Below, in pieces: positions 11,200-20,400 of a DNA stretch of 60,908 nucleotides. Position 1 is the stretch's first letter. Every line of letters starts with the position of its first letter. This DNA is from Trametopsis cervina (taxonomy: Eukaryota > Basidiomycota > Agaricomycetes > Polyporales > Irpicaceae): positions 366,092 to 426,999 of the forward strand of contig MU278373.1 in the NCBI GenBank assembly GCA_022385755.1, written 5' to 3'. The notes below the pieces were generated by a model that saw nothing but the letters and a program-made list of their open reading frames with translations, had not been told where the DNA came from and ran no database searches. The position numbers were made by a program, and so were the translations under genes.

Positions 11200-13363
11200 C
11201 TACACCTTCTCGACGTCCGACCGTACACTCCCGACCTCCTCGGCCCCGCCAACCCGTCCGTCGATCGCGCGCTCCTCCTTCTCGACGTGCTGCGCGCGCG
11301 TCGTCGCGTCCACCGCGCCGAAGATGATGTCCATCTCTTCGAGCGAGCGGCCTTTTGTTTCGGGGAGGAGTCTGGGGGCGGACGTCAGTTCGCTTCTTCC
11401 AAAACATCACACGGAGAGGAGAGGGAAGGAAGACAGTCGGGAGGGGAGCGGGGAGGAGGAACGGGGAGATGGAGAGCAAGGGGAGGGGAGAGAGCTAAGG
11501 AGGTACGCACAAAGAGAACGTGCCCATCCCCAACACATTAATAGTCCCAAACATCAAAAACAGCTTGTACCCCAACGCGCTCACCATGCTCGGCGTCACC
11601 TTGCTCAGCACGAAGTTGAACAGCCATTGCGAGGCGGACGCGGTCGCGAGGCCGTAGTGACGTGTGCGCGTCGGGAAGATGTCGGCGACGTAGACCCACC
11701 TGTCGAGACGCGTCAGCGGCGAGCACATTTTATGATGTAAGAGAGAGAGAAAGGACACTCACGGCAACGGCCCCCACCCCATCGAATAAAAACACACATA
11801 AATATACAACATCGCCGCCATCGCCTTACTCGCCGGCGGGGGCTCAGAGCCCGCAACCGTCGGCGGCGGGTGCGTCTTCTCGAGCGCGCCGACGATGAAG
11901 AAGAGCGTGCCCATGCCGATGGCGGAGATGAAGAGCGAGAGCTTGCGGCCGAGGGTCTCGACGAGGAAGAAGACGAAGAGGGAGGTGGCGACTAGTTTGA
12001 CTATGCCGTAGATGCCCGAGGCGAGCAGGGAGTTGGAGGTGCCTACGTAGCCGATCTGTGCGCGCGAAGCAAGCGAGGGTTAGTGAGTGCCATGGAGGAG
12101 GAAGAAGAGAGAAAGAAGGAGAGGGAAGGAGGAGGAGGGGATGGGAGGGAAGGGAGGAGGATGGAGAGGGTACTCACAGACTGGAAGATCTGCGGCGCAT
12201 AATAATTAACCGAATTCTGTCCACACCACTGCTGCAACAAGAAAATCAACACCGCAATCGCAAAGCGCGGCCAATTGCCCTTCCCCAAGAACGCCTCCCT
12301 CAGCCCCAATCCCTCGCGCGCAATGCGCTCCTCGACGATCGCCGCCTGGATCTCTGCGAACTCGTGGCGCACGCGCTCGTCGGAGGGCGGGAGGCGGCGG
12401 AGGTAGGAGAGGGAGGCGAGCGACTCGTCGTGACGCCCGCGAGAGGCGAGCCAGCGCGGGGATTCTTTGACGGTTAGGAGACCTAGACACATTATGGAGG
12501 CCGGGACTAGTTGGAGGCCGAATGGGATTTGCCAGATCGCGAAGCCTGATTTGATGTGCAATGTAATGCCAACTACGATGCAACGAACGAACACACATCG
12601 GTTAGATAACGACATGTTAGGGGGGAAAAGAGGATGGAACGCACGGTTAATCCAGTAGGAGAGCATGACGCCTGTGGCGACCATGATCTGGAAGAGCCCG
12701 GTGATGCGTCCGCGCACCTCCTTGGGCGAGCATTCGGAGACGTAGGCGGGGGCGACGGCGGAGATGGCGCCGATGCCCACGCCGGCGACGACTCGTCCTG
12801 CGTAGATGTAGCCCAGGCCGCGCGAGCCGCCTGCGACGGTTTGCAGGATCTGCATTATCGAGCGACGTCAGTTGCGTTCGATAAACGAGGAGAGGGAAGG
12901 AGGGAGGGGAAGGGAGAGAGAGGAGGATGATACGTACAGCGCCGACGGAGAACACGAGCGAGAACAGGAGAAGTGTGTATCGCCGTCCGATGCGGTTCGA
13001 TATGGGCGCAGAGCCGAGGGCGCCGAAGAACGCACCGGCCTGGAGGACGGAGACGACGTTGGACGAGATGTTGTTGCTCTTCTTCTTGTCGCCGAAGAAG
13101 CCAAAGTGTTGCTGGAAGTACGGCTGCGCGACGACGCCGCCGCCGACGCCGGTGTCGTATCCGAAGAGCACGATGCCCCAGTACGCGATGAATGCGAGCC
13201 CTATTCGCGAGCGAAAACAAAGTTTTTTGCGTTAGTTTGTGATAAGATATTGGAGAGAGTGGGTGGGAATGGATGGAAGGGAGGGAGGGATGGGGATGAT
13301 TAACGTACAGTACACGCGTATGTTCTGGAAGCGCCCCAGTTCCGGGGGAGCGAGCGGGGACAT
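11200..13363 (-). CDS. MFS sugar transporter (hexose-transporter type)
   Basis: Seven exons (13309-13363, 12938-13200, 12645-12849, 12178-12572, 11763-12055, 11511-11699, 11200-11371) join with consistent phases into 523 aa, the usual length for fungal 12-TM sugar porters of the plasma membrane. Family motifs appear in order: FGYDTGVGGGVV in TM1, NRIGRR after TM2, GRVVAGVGIGAISA, SPKEVRGRITG, KESPRWL, QQWCGQNSVNYYAP in TM7, VETLGRK, and PETKGRSLEEMD near the C-terminus. The start at 13363 gives MSPLAPPELGRFQNIRVYW, a typical short cytosolic N-tail. Substrate cannot be assigned: hexose, quinate-like or other sugars are all possible. No defect is visible. Its 5' flank was invaded by a retrotransposon about 310 bp upstream of the start. 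Confidence 0.9.
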
Positions 13364-13676
13364 GACGGGTGGTGGAGGAGGGAGGGATGGGAGGGGAGAG
13401 AGCGAGACGACTCTACAGCAATCAGCAGAACGGCGCAAGCAGCCCACGGGCCTTTATGTACGTGCGCTGGGCAGAGACGCAGACGCAGGAACACGGGCTT
13501 CACTCAATTAGAGTTTCGCGCTGTTCCCCAGATGGGAACACGGTTATGGAAATGTTGCAAGCAGATCTCTGCTCCCGATCGTCCCGGTGCGGGGAAACGC
13601 TGTCACGTTTCGCGTCCGGCCCGGCGGGCTGACATCATGCACCCCCGCTGGACCCGGTCACATGTGTTCGTGTTGT
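13364..13676. other. Presumed promoter region of the sugar transporter
   Basis: No gene is visible between the transporter start and the left LTR of the retrotransposon. The native upstream region continues beyond the element at 19352, so the element now separates the gene from its distal 5' DNA. Confidence 0.5.
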
Positions 13677-13928
13677 TGTTGTACGATCAAGTTATTGTAG
13701 CTCCGAACCTCTCCGAATATTCTGACCGACTCGGTCATGAATGACTCGCCTGTAGCTGACTACTGAGTATTGTATGAATATCGACGGCTGACTCGTCGAT
13801 CATATTAGATTACGATTATTGTACTTAACATGTATTTAGGTACGACGCGAATACGCTTGAGAGCCCAGAATTCTCTCGCCTCCCTTCTCCGCCTGAAGTC
13901 CGTCTTCTCAGAAGTGAGCGATACCACA
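13677..13928 (+). repeat. 5' LTR of the Ty3/gypsy element
   Basis: It begins TGTTGTACGATCAAG and ends GATACCACA. It reads the same as 19100-19351 over 252 bp. Confidence 0.93.
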
Positions 13929-13943
13929 CTGAATTCAGTGTGG
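13924..13943. other. Perfect 20-nt palindrome at the LTR/internal junction
   Basis: CCACACTGAA is followed directly by its reverse complement. The first five bases lie in the LTR and the rest in the internal domain, where the primer-binding site should start. I could not match a tRNA 3' end convincingly; a weak candidate primer site starts at 13941 (TGGGGTTTTAG). Confidence 0.7.
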
Positions 13944-14180
13944 GGTTTTAGCTGACCTCGCACGTCCACTCCTTCTAGCCTCATTGTCTTATCGAGCTTC
14001 GACCAACGTAGTAGATTTCGCGTACAACGCGACCGCTCGTCCGTACACGAGGTAAATCAAGTCCTAGGCCTATTAACAACGACGTCTAACTGACCCCTTG
14101 AATAGGGCGTACTCACTGCACTACATACCGCCGCGCGCGCCCCCTATCGTACATTTGTACTCGGTATCACCGTGCCCGTA

Positions 14181-17100
14181 ATGGACCCTTTCGAAGTCCT
14201 CCATAACCAGCTTTCCCCAGAAGTTGCTGGAGCCATCCAGGAGCTCGTTAACTCGCTTACGGTACGACTGCAAGAAGCCCAACAGCAGCAGCAAGCGACA
14301 CAGGGCCAACTGCTCACTCAGCAGCAGTTCGAGCAATCCCTGACGAACGCACTCTCGCAGGCGCATTTGACCGTACAGACCCCCACTCCTACCACGACCG
14401 CTAGCCGCGGTTCTCTTCGAGTCTCGCCGCAACGCTTCAGCGGTAACCTCGACTCACCTAACAGTAACGTAAACCACTGGGTGACCATCTTCCTCGATGC
14501 TGCACGCGCCTCCGCTGTTCCACAGGACCTGTGGGTCCCGACAGCTGCGACATACTTTGATGGACTGGCTCTCGCCTGGTACCATGGGCTCCGCCAACGA
14601 AATGCTGTCCCGACAACTTGGGCAGGTTTTGAGGCGCTGCTCCGCCAGCGATTCGACACGCCTATCATCCTCGATCAGGTCCGCGCACGTATGCACGCAC
14701 TAGTCTATCAGGGAGATATGTCAGAGTTTGTCCAACAATTCCAACTTCTCGACGCGCGGATTCCAGACGACCAGATGACGTACCAGGACCGCCGCTGGAA
14801 TTTCTCGGCATCACTCCCGCAGCAAGCTCGCCTGTACATCACAGAGGCGCTACGGTCGAACCCAGCACCGAACATGTCCAACGTCTACGATCTCGCACTT
14901 GAGTGGTCTCAGAACCGCCAACTCGCCAATCAGACACAGCGGGCACAGAGCACCTCCCACCGGCATCATGAGCGAGATGCTCGCCCTAAGAACAAGCCGC
15001 GGCGCGACACTCCTTTCCCCGGAGTCTTGTCCCCCTTCTCACAAGCTGCGAACACCGGCGCAGGATCTTCGACAGGTGATCGTGCCGCAGGACCCGCTCC
15101 GATGGACCTCGACGTGATGTTGCAGTCAGCTAACGTCCGCTGCTACAACTGCAATGACCGAGGACATGTCGCACGTGACTGTCCTCGACCACGACGCGCC
15201 GTGCCCTCTTCCTCTTCTGGTAGTCGAGGCCAGGCTGGAACGAGCCAACCCTCCAGTCGCCGAACCTATGAAGGGTCACGACGTCAGCAGATGCACATGC
15301 ATGAAGTCGAGAATATCCCACCGGAAACGCCAACCCTCCCCGATCCAGCTTCACCACCATTCGAAACAGTCGAACCTCCTCACCTCATACTCACTCCGGA
15401 CGACTGGGCCGACGAACGCGTTCCAGGGTTTGCCAACCTATCAGACGACGAAGACGAGTCAGAGATGACAGATGATGAACACGAAGAAGAAGAAGACACG
15501 GATGACGACGACCTCTACCTGAATGTCCATGCCGATGACGACCTCGACACGGACGACGATGACCTCTACATGAACATCCATGACGACGACGACCTCGACA
15601 TGAACACCCATGAGGACATCCCTATCAACCCAACCTACCGTGTAGGACTTGGTCCCCCGCTGCGCGATCTGCATGGTACGCAGGCCATCTACGCAAATGC
15701 ACTTCTCGACACTGGTGCAACCTCCAACTATGTGACACGTGAAGTTGCACGACGAGCTGGCGCAGCTTTCTTCAAGATTACACCGCGCACGATTGTAGGT
15801 GCGGGAACGACCCGAACCACGGCATTTGCACGAATGACCCTGATCTTGAATGGCCGCATCCGTGAGGACTTCCACGCATTTGTGTTGGAGGGCGATTCAG
15901 GCTTCCGACACGACATCCTACTGGGCCGAGAATGGATGCGCCTCCACCTGGCGGCCATCGACTGGAACACCAACCGCTGTGTTATGGTAGACCCCATCTC
16001 CGGCCTTCAGTACGACATGAAGCCTCGATTCCCCACACTCATGCCACACGCATGTCCAAGACATCGTGCTGTCTCTTGCTCACGACCGCGAGCACTTATT
16101 GCGGCCACGGCCGAACAGGCGAACGAAGCTGGAGAGGTACGTAACATAGCAGTAAGCAGACGAATACTTGCTGAAATGAAGGAACGATACCCACAGTGTT
16201 TCGTCGACAAGCCTGGATATCCGCCCGCACGGCAGTGGGAACATGACATCGATACAGGAGATGCCAAACCAGTACGTGCACACGGTCGCCCATTATCACC
16301 TGTTGAACAGAAAGCCATCAAGGACTTCGTTGACGAGGGACTCAAAGACGGAGTTATCGAGCCATCCTCATCTCCCTACTCGTCGCCGCTGCTCCCTGTA
16401 CGGAAAAAAACTGGTGAGTTGCGCATTTGTGTTGACTATCGTGCACTCAACCGCGCAACCGTACCAAACGCATATCCACTACCCCGAATTGACGATTGCT
16501 ATGCCACCTTGGCGGGCGCACGATTCTTCACTTGCCTTGACCTTCGCTCGGGCTACTGGCAAGTGCGTCTCTCGGACTCTGCTCGCCCGAAAACGGCATT
16601 CACCTGCAGATACGGTCATTACCAGTTTCGCGTCATGCCATTCGGCTTGGTCAACGCACCCGCCACCTTCCAAACGATGATGAACGACATGCTTCGCGAC
16701 CTACTTGACGTCATTGTCATTGTATACCTTGACGACATTGTCATCTTCTCCAAAACAGCCGAACAACATGTTCTGGACGTCGACAAGGTCATGCGACGGC
16801 TGCATGAACACCAGTTAGTGCTGAACGAGAAGAAGTGTAAGTGGGCACTTACTCGAGTCCTCTACCTTGGTCACATTGTCTCAGGCGATGGTATCCGTCC
16901 AAACCCCGAGAAGGTTGCTGCGATTGACCACTGGCCACGCCCTCAAAACATCACCGAAGTACGCGGCTTCTGCAACCTAGCAGGCTACTATCGGCGATTC
17001 GTCGCAGGCTTTGCCCGACTGATGAACCCCATCTACAACCTCCTGCAGGGCTCCCCACGGAAAGGGACAGCCATCCACTGGACTCCAGACTGTGAGCGCG

Positions 17101-18995
17101 CTTTCCGCGATGTCAAGGCGAAACTGACTTCACCTTCATTCTTGATCCACCCTACACCCTGGCGTCTCTTCGTTATCGACACAGATGCCTCGGGAAACTG
17201 CATCGGCGCTGTTCTACAACAAACGTCGGAGCCGTTTAAGGATCTTAACGGGGGGAGGGATGACAGTAAGTCACCGCTACGCTTCACCTTCAAAGAAAAA
17301 CACTTACGGACTGTTGCCTTTGAATCTCGCCGGATGACACCTACGGAACAAAGGTACTCCGCACAAGAACGAGAAATGCTGGCTGTTGTATGGGCCTTAC
17401 GGAAGTGGAGGGGATACATCGAAGGGTCACCGATACTGGTGCGTACCGATCACGAGTCCCTGAAATACGTTCGAACTCAAAAGGACTTGGGACGACGACT
17501 TGCACGCTTCATTGACGACTTGGCACATTTCGACGTTGAAATCATCTACCGGCCGGGCAGGTCACAACTCGCACCAGATGCGCTGTCACGACGCGGAGGC
17601 CACGACGATGTCCCAGACGAAGAAACCTTGGAGCCATTATTCGCCAACCCACTTGATGCACTTCGGCCAATCACCGACCGCTCGACGACATTCGAGACCT
17701 TGAACCGCTACGAGCAGGAGTTGCAAGCCGGAACCGCGACACAAGACATCCGTGACGGGAAGTATTGCCTTGTCGATGGAAAACTACACCGCCAGATACA
17801 GGACCGAGGCGACGAGCTGGTGGTCGAAGTCCCAACCTCTGCCGACGAGGCTGAAGCGATAGTCCGACGAGTTCATGTCGACCTTGGGCATCTGGGGATT
17901 TCCTCCGTAACCCCTGCAGTTCGGCGCCGCGCATGGATTCCATATGCAACGGAGCTCATCGAACAAGTTGTCAAGTCCTGCAACGAATGTCAGTTCGTAC
18001 GCCGTGAACCTGCAGCACAACAGACCTTGCATCCTCTGCCTCGAGTCGATGCTGGAGATATATGGTCGTTCGACTTCATCGGGCCCCTTCCTCAGACTAC
18101 GCAGGGTAACAAGTACCTGATCACAGGTATGGATCTTGGTACTGACTTCACGGTTGCCAACGCGCTGACTCGTCGTTCAGCCGAATCCGTGGTGAATCTC
18201 CTGCGCTATGTCATCGCAACATTTGGTAAGCCAAAGGCCGTGCTTACAGACAACGGCGAGGAATTCATGTCTTACCTTGTTCAAAACTTCCTGCACCGGT
18301 TAGGGATCGAACACATCCACACTACGCCATACCACCCGCAGACGAACGGACGCCTCGAGAAGTTCAATGATACCTTGGTGCAAATGTTAGCAAGGGTATG
18401 TGCTCCAAATTCGCAGAACCACTGGGACGAGTACTTACCAGACGTCTTGCTTGCACATCATGCCCACGAAAACCCATCGCTCCGTGCCTCCCCTTTCTAC
18501 TTAACATATGGACGACACCCGCGACTCCCGAACGACCACATATACGATGTCGTTCGAAAGCCACCGACCGATCAGGAGATTGAATTGCTCCAGAACGAAC
18601 GGCTTGAGCATGTCAAGGATTTAGGCCGATTCCGAAACGAAGCAAACGAGTACGCGTTTGCCCGTCTGCAGAAGGAGGCCGATAAACGCGAAAACTCGTA
18701 TCGCGAAGAGGCAATTGGCGTAGGCGACCTAGTAAAACGTAAGTACGAGGGTCCCTCGAAGATGCATCCGCGCTGGGACGGACCCTTCATTGTTAAAGCA
18801 GTGACGAACAAGAACACTTACCAGTTACAAACCAGGGCTGGCTACATTCTTCGTCACCTCTACAACGGAGACCGCCTCCGTCGCTACTTCCCTGGACGAC
18901 GAGGAGACGGAAGTCTTTGGCATGCTAGCGACGATGTTCGACGACGCGATGAACATCAACGTCTGAGAAACTCGCGCCAGCTGGCACGCGCCTAA
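14181..18995 (+). CDS. Gag-Pol polyprotein of the Ty3/gypsy element
   Basis: A single frame of 1604 aa with Gag and Pol fused and no frameshift. Visible in order are: a retrotransposon Gag domain (about 75-240), a CCHC zinc knuckle CYNCNDRGHVARDC (about 320), an acidic repetitive linker (about 410-480), an aspartic protease with LLDTGAT (about 508), reverse transcriptase with VIVYLDDIVIF (about 845), RNase H with IDTDASG (about 999), an integrase zinc finger (H-H-C-C, about 1230-1270), and the integrase core with FDF, TDNGEEF and the RLEKFN glutamate (about 1296, 1354, 1391). A GPF-type C-terminal module follows (WDGPFIVKAV, about 1531), with no obvious chromodomain. The ATG at 14181 is the first in frame; a GTG lies 9 nt upstream. 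All catalytic motifs look intact. Confidence 0.95.
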   Translation: MDPFEVLHNQLSPEVAGAIQELVNSLTVRLQEAQQQQQATQGQLLTQQQFEQSLTNALSQAHLTVQTPTPTTTASRGSLRVSPQRFSGNLDSPNSNVNHWVTIFLDAARASAVPQDLWVPTAATYFDGLALAWYHGLRQRNAVPTTWAGFEALLRQRFDTPIILDQVRARMHALVYQGDMSEFVQQFQLLDARIPDDQMTYQDRRWNFSASLPQQARLYITEALRSNPAPNMSNVYDLALEWSQNRQLANQTQRAQSTSHRHHERDARPKNKPRRDTPFPGVLSPFSQAANTGAGSSTGDRAAGPAPMDLDVMLQSANVRCYNCNDRGHVARDCPRPRRAVPSSSSGSRGQAGTSQPSSRRTYEGSRRQQMHMHEVENIPPETPTLPDPASPPFETVEPPHLILTPDDWADERVPGFANLSDDEDESEMTDDEHEEEEDTDDDDLYLNVHADDDLDTDDDDLYMNIHDDDDLDMNTHEDIPINPTYRVGLGPPLRDLHGTQAIYANALLDTGATSNYVTREVARRAGAAFFKITPRTIVGAGTTRTTAFARMTLILNGRIREDFHAFVLEGDSGFRHDILLGREWMRLHLAAIDWNTNRCVMVDPISGLQYDMKPRFPTLMPHACPRHRAVSCSRPRALIAATAEQANEAGEVRNIAVSRRILAEMKERYPQCFVDKPGYPPARQWEHDIDTGDAKPVRAHGRPLSPVEQKAIKDFVDEGLKDGVIEPSSSPYSSPLLPVRKKTGELRICVDYRALNRATVPNAYPLPRIDDCYATLAGARFFTCLDLRSGYWQVRLSDSARPKTAFTCRYGHYQFRVMPFGLVNAPATFQTMMNDMLRDLLDVIVIVYLDDIVIFSKTAEQHVLDVDKVMRRLHEHQLVLNEKKCKWALTRVLYLGHIVSGDGIRPNPEKVAAIDHWPRPQNITEVRGFCNLAGYYRRFVAGFARLMNPIYNLLQGSPRKGTAIHWTPDCERAFRDVKAKLTSPSFLIHPTPWRLFVIDTDASGNCIGAVLQQTSEPFKDLNGGRDDSKSPLRFTFKEKHLRTVAFESRRMTPTEQRYSAQEREMLAVVWALRKWRGYIEGSPILVRTDHESLKYVRTQKDLGRRLARFIDDLAHFDVEIIYRPGRSQLAPDALSRRGGHDDVPDEETLEPLFANPLDALRPITDRSTTFETLNRYEQELQAGTATQDIRDGKYCLVDGKLHRQIQDRGDELVVEVPTSADEAEAIVRRVHVDLGHLGISSVTPAVRRRAWIPYATELIEQVVKSCNECQFVRREPAAQQTLHPLPRVDAGDIWSFDFIGPLPQTTQGNKYLITGMDLGTDFTVANALTRRSAESVVNLLRYVIATFGKPKAVLTDNGEEFMSYLVQNFLHRLGIEHIHTTPYHPQTNGRLEKFNDTLVQMLARVCAPNSQNHWDEYLPDVLLAHHAHENPSLRASPFYLTYGRHPRLPNDHIYDVVRKPPTDQEIELLQNERLEHVKDLGRFRNEANEYAFARLQKEADKRENSYREEAIGVGDLVKRKYEGPSKMHPRWDGPFIVKAVTNKNTYQLQTRAGYILRHLYNGDRLRRYFPGRRGDGSLWHASDDVRRRDEHQRLRNSRQLARA

Positions 18996-19088
18996 GCGCC
19001 ACGAAGACTACAAACGAACGGTTATCGGTTTTCTTATCTTTCTTATCTCTGAAGACTTACCCTTACTTTCGGGGACGAAATGTCTTAA

Positions 19089-19099
19089 CAAGGGGGTAG
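19089..19099 (+). other. Polypurine tract
   Basis: CAAGGGGGTAG directly precedes the 3' LTR. Such a tract primes plus-strand synthesis in LTR retroelements, and its position matches that role. Confidence 0.7.
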
Positions 19100-19351
19100 T
19101 GTTGTACGATCAAGTTATTGTAGCTCCGAACCTCTCCGAATATTCTGACCGACTCGGTCATGAATGACTCGCCTGTAGCTGACTACTGAGTATTGTATGA
19201 ATATCGACGGCTGACTCGTCGATCATATTAGATTACGATTATTGTACTTAACATGTATTTAGGTACGACGCGAATACGCTTGAGAGCCCAGAATTCTCTC
19301 GCCTCCCTTCTCCGCCTGAAGTCCGTCTTCTCAGAAGTGAGCGATACCACA
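19100..19351 (+). repeat. 3' LTR of the Ty3/gypsy element
   Basis: 252 bp, reading identically to 13677-13928. It is followed by TTGT, which also precedes the 5' LTR. Confidence 0.93.
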
Positions 19352-20400
19352 TTGTGTTCCTGGCACTAGCGGGGCAGCGGCGAGGGCGTGATGGGGGGAC
19401 GTTCGCACGGGCGGCGCACGGTTTCGCAGAGGATTGGCCGTGCGCAACGAGGTGAGGCGAGATTGAGGAGGGATGAGGATGAAGATGGGGGTGAGGGGAT
19501 GTGTTGCCGGTGGAGGCCGTTTGACGATGAAAGGTCGGATCATGGGCTGCATGCAAACGCAGGGACACCAGAAATTCGCGGTCGAATCAGCCCTTGCAAG
19601 CGATTCTTCAACCGCACTCAGGAACAGCCGCACTCGACTCGACTCAACGCGCGACAAGTCCACAACTGGCCAAGTGCGCAGACTCACAAAGTGCGCAGAC
19701 ACACAATCAACGCCGCACGCCACTTCTTCCACGCACGCCGCCGTCCAACTCAATCCAATCATCACGCTCGCCTCATCGTTCACTCACCCACGGCACACTG
19801 GCAAAACTGTTGTTCACTCAGTCGCTGCACGTTGAAGGATGGAAGAACAGGTTGGACTGATGAGCACGGCTGACAGATTGTGCCAGGAACGCGCAGGAGG
19901 CATCACAAGACCGTCCTCCCTGCGATTCGCGTGCCATATATGCGCTCTCGTTCTATGCCACTTCATGCCGAACACCGTAGAGCCTCTCCACAATCCACGC
20001 GGTCCGCTATGTCCATGTCCACACACTTTGCGCACCCGCGAGAACCCTCGATGACCGCCGCCGCCGACTCGCATCGCAACATCGCACACCCCGCACACCC
20101 ATCCATCCCCGCATCTACACCCCGTACCCCGCACCCCACATCTCGCATCTCGCATCTCGCATCCATCCATCTGACCGCGACAAACGAACATCCATCCCCC
20201 GCGACCGCAGACAACACAACACAAACACGATCGAATCAAATTCGCTCCCGAATTCCCAAATGCCAATTCAACAAAAACAGCCTAACCACTAGCTCGCCTG
20301 CCCTGCCTGCCCTCTAGTTGCCCTCTCCATCTCTCCCCTCCCCGGCCCGCCGTTCATCTCTTTATGTTACGCTTGCCTCCGTTTTGGCCTATCACATGTG
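19352..20400. other. Host intergenic DNA right of the retrotransposon
   Basis: No gene is supported. Long open frames on both strands are Arg/His/Ser-rich and follow the C-rich composition. A simple (CATCTCG)n stretch lies near 20138-20168. Confidence 0.5.
20138..20172. repeat. Short microsatellite
   Basis: The 7-bp unit CATCTCG is repeated about four times and passes into CATC repeats. Confidence 0.65.

Larger units (their letters stand above)
13677..19351 (+). mobile_element. Complete Ty3/gypsy LTR retrotransposon
   Basis: The 5675-bp element has two 252-bp LTRs (TG...CA), one uninterrupted gag-pol frame, a purine tract before the 3' LTR and a candidate 4-bp target duplication (TTGT at 13673-13676 and 19352-19355). 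By eye the LTRs are identical over their full length. Together with the intact frame, this indicates recent insertion and probable competence. The domain order PR-RT-RNaseH-INT defines Ty3/gypsy. No envelope-like frame is present. Confidence 0.93.

Noticed and set aside
10970..11479. 169-aa minus-strand frame at the transporter 3' end
   Set aside because: The transporter's spliced frame accounts for 11200-11371 and ends at 11200; the remainder is shadow or UTR sequence.
19331..19783. 150-aa minus frame overlapping the 3' LTR
   Set aside because: It runs across the LTR boundary, so it cannot be a pre-existing gene, and it has no recognisable content.
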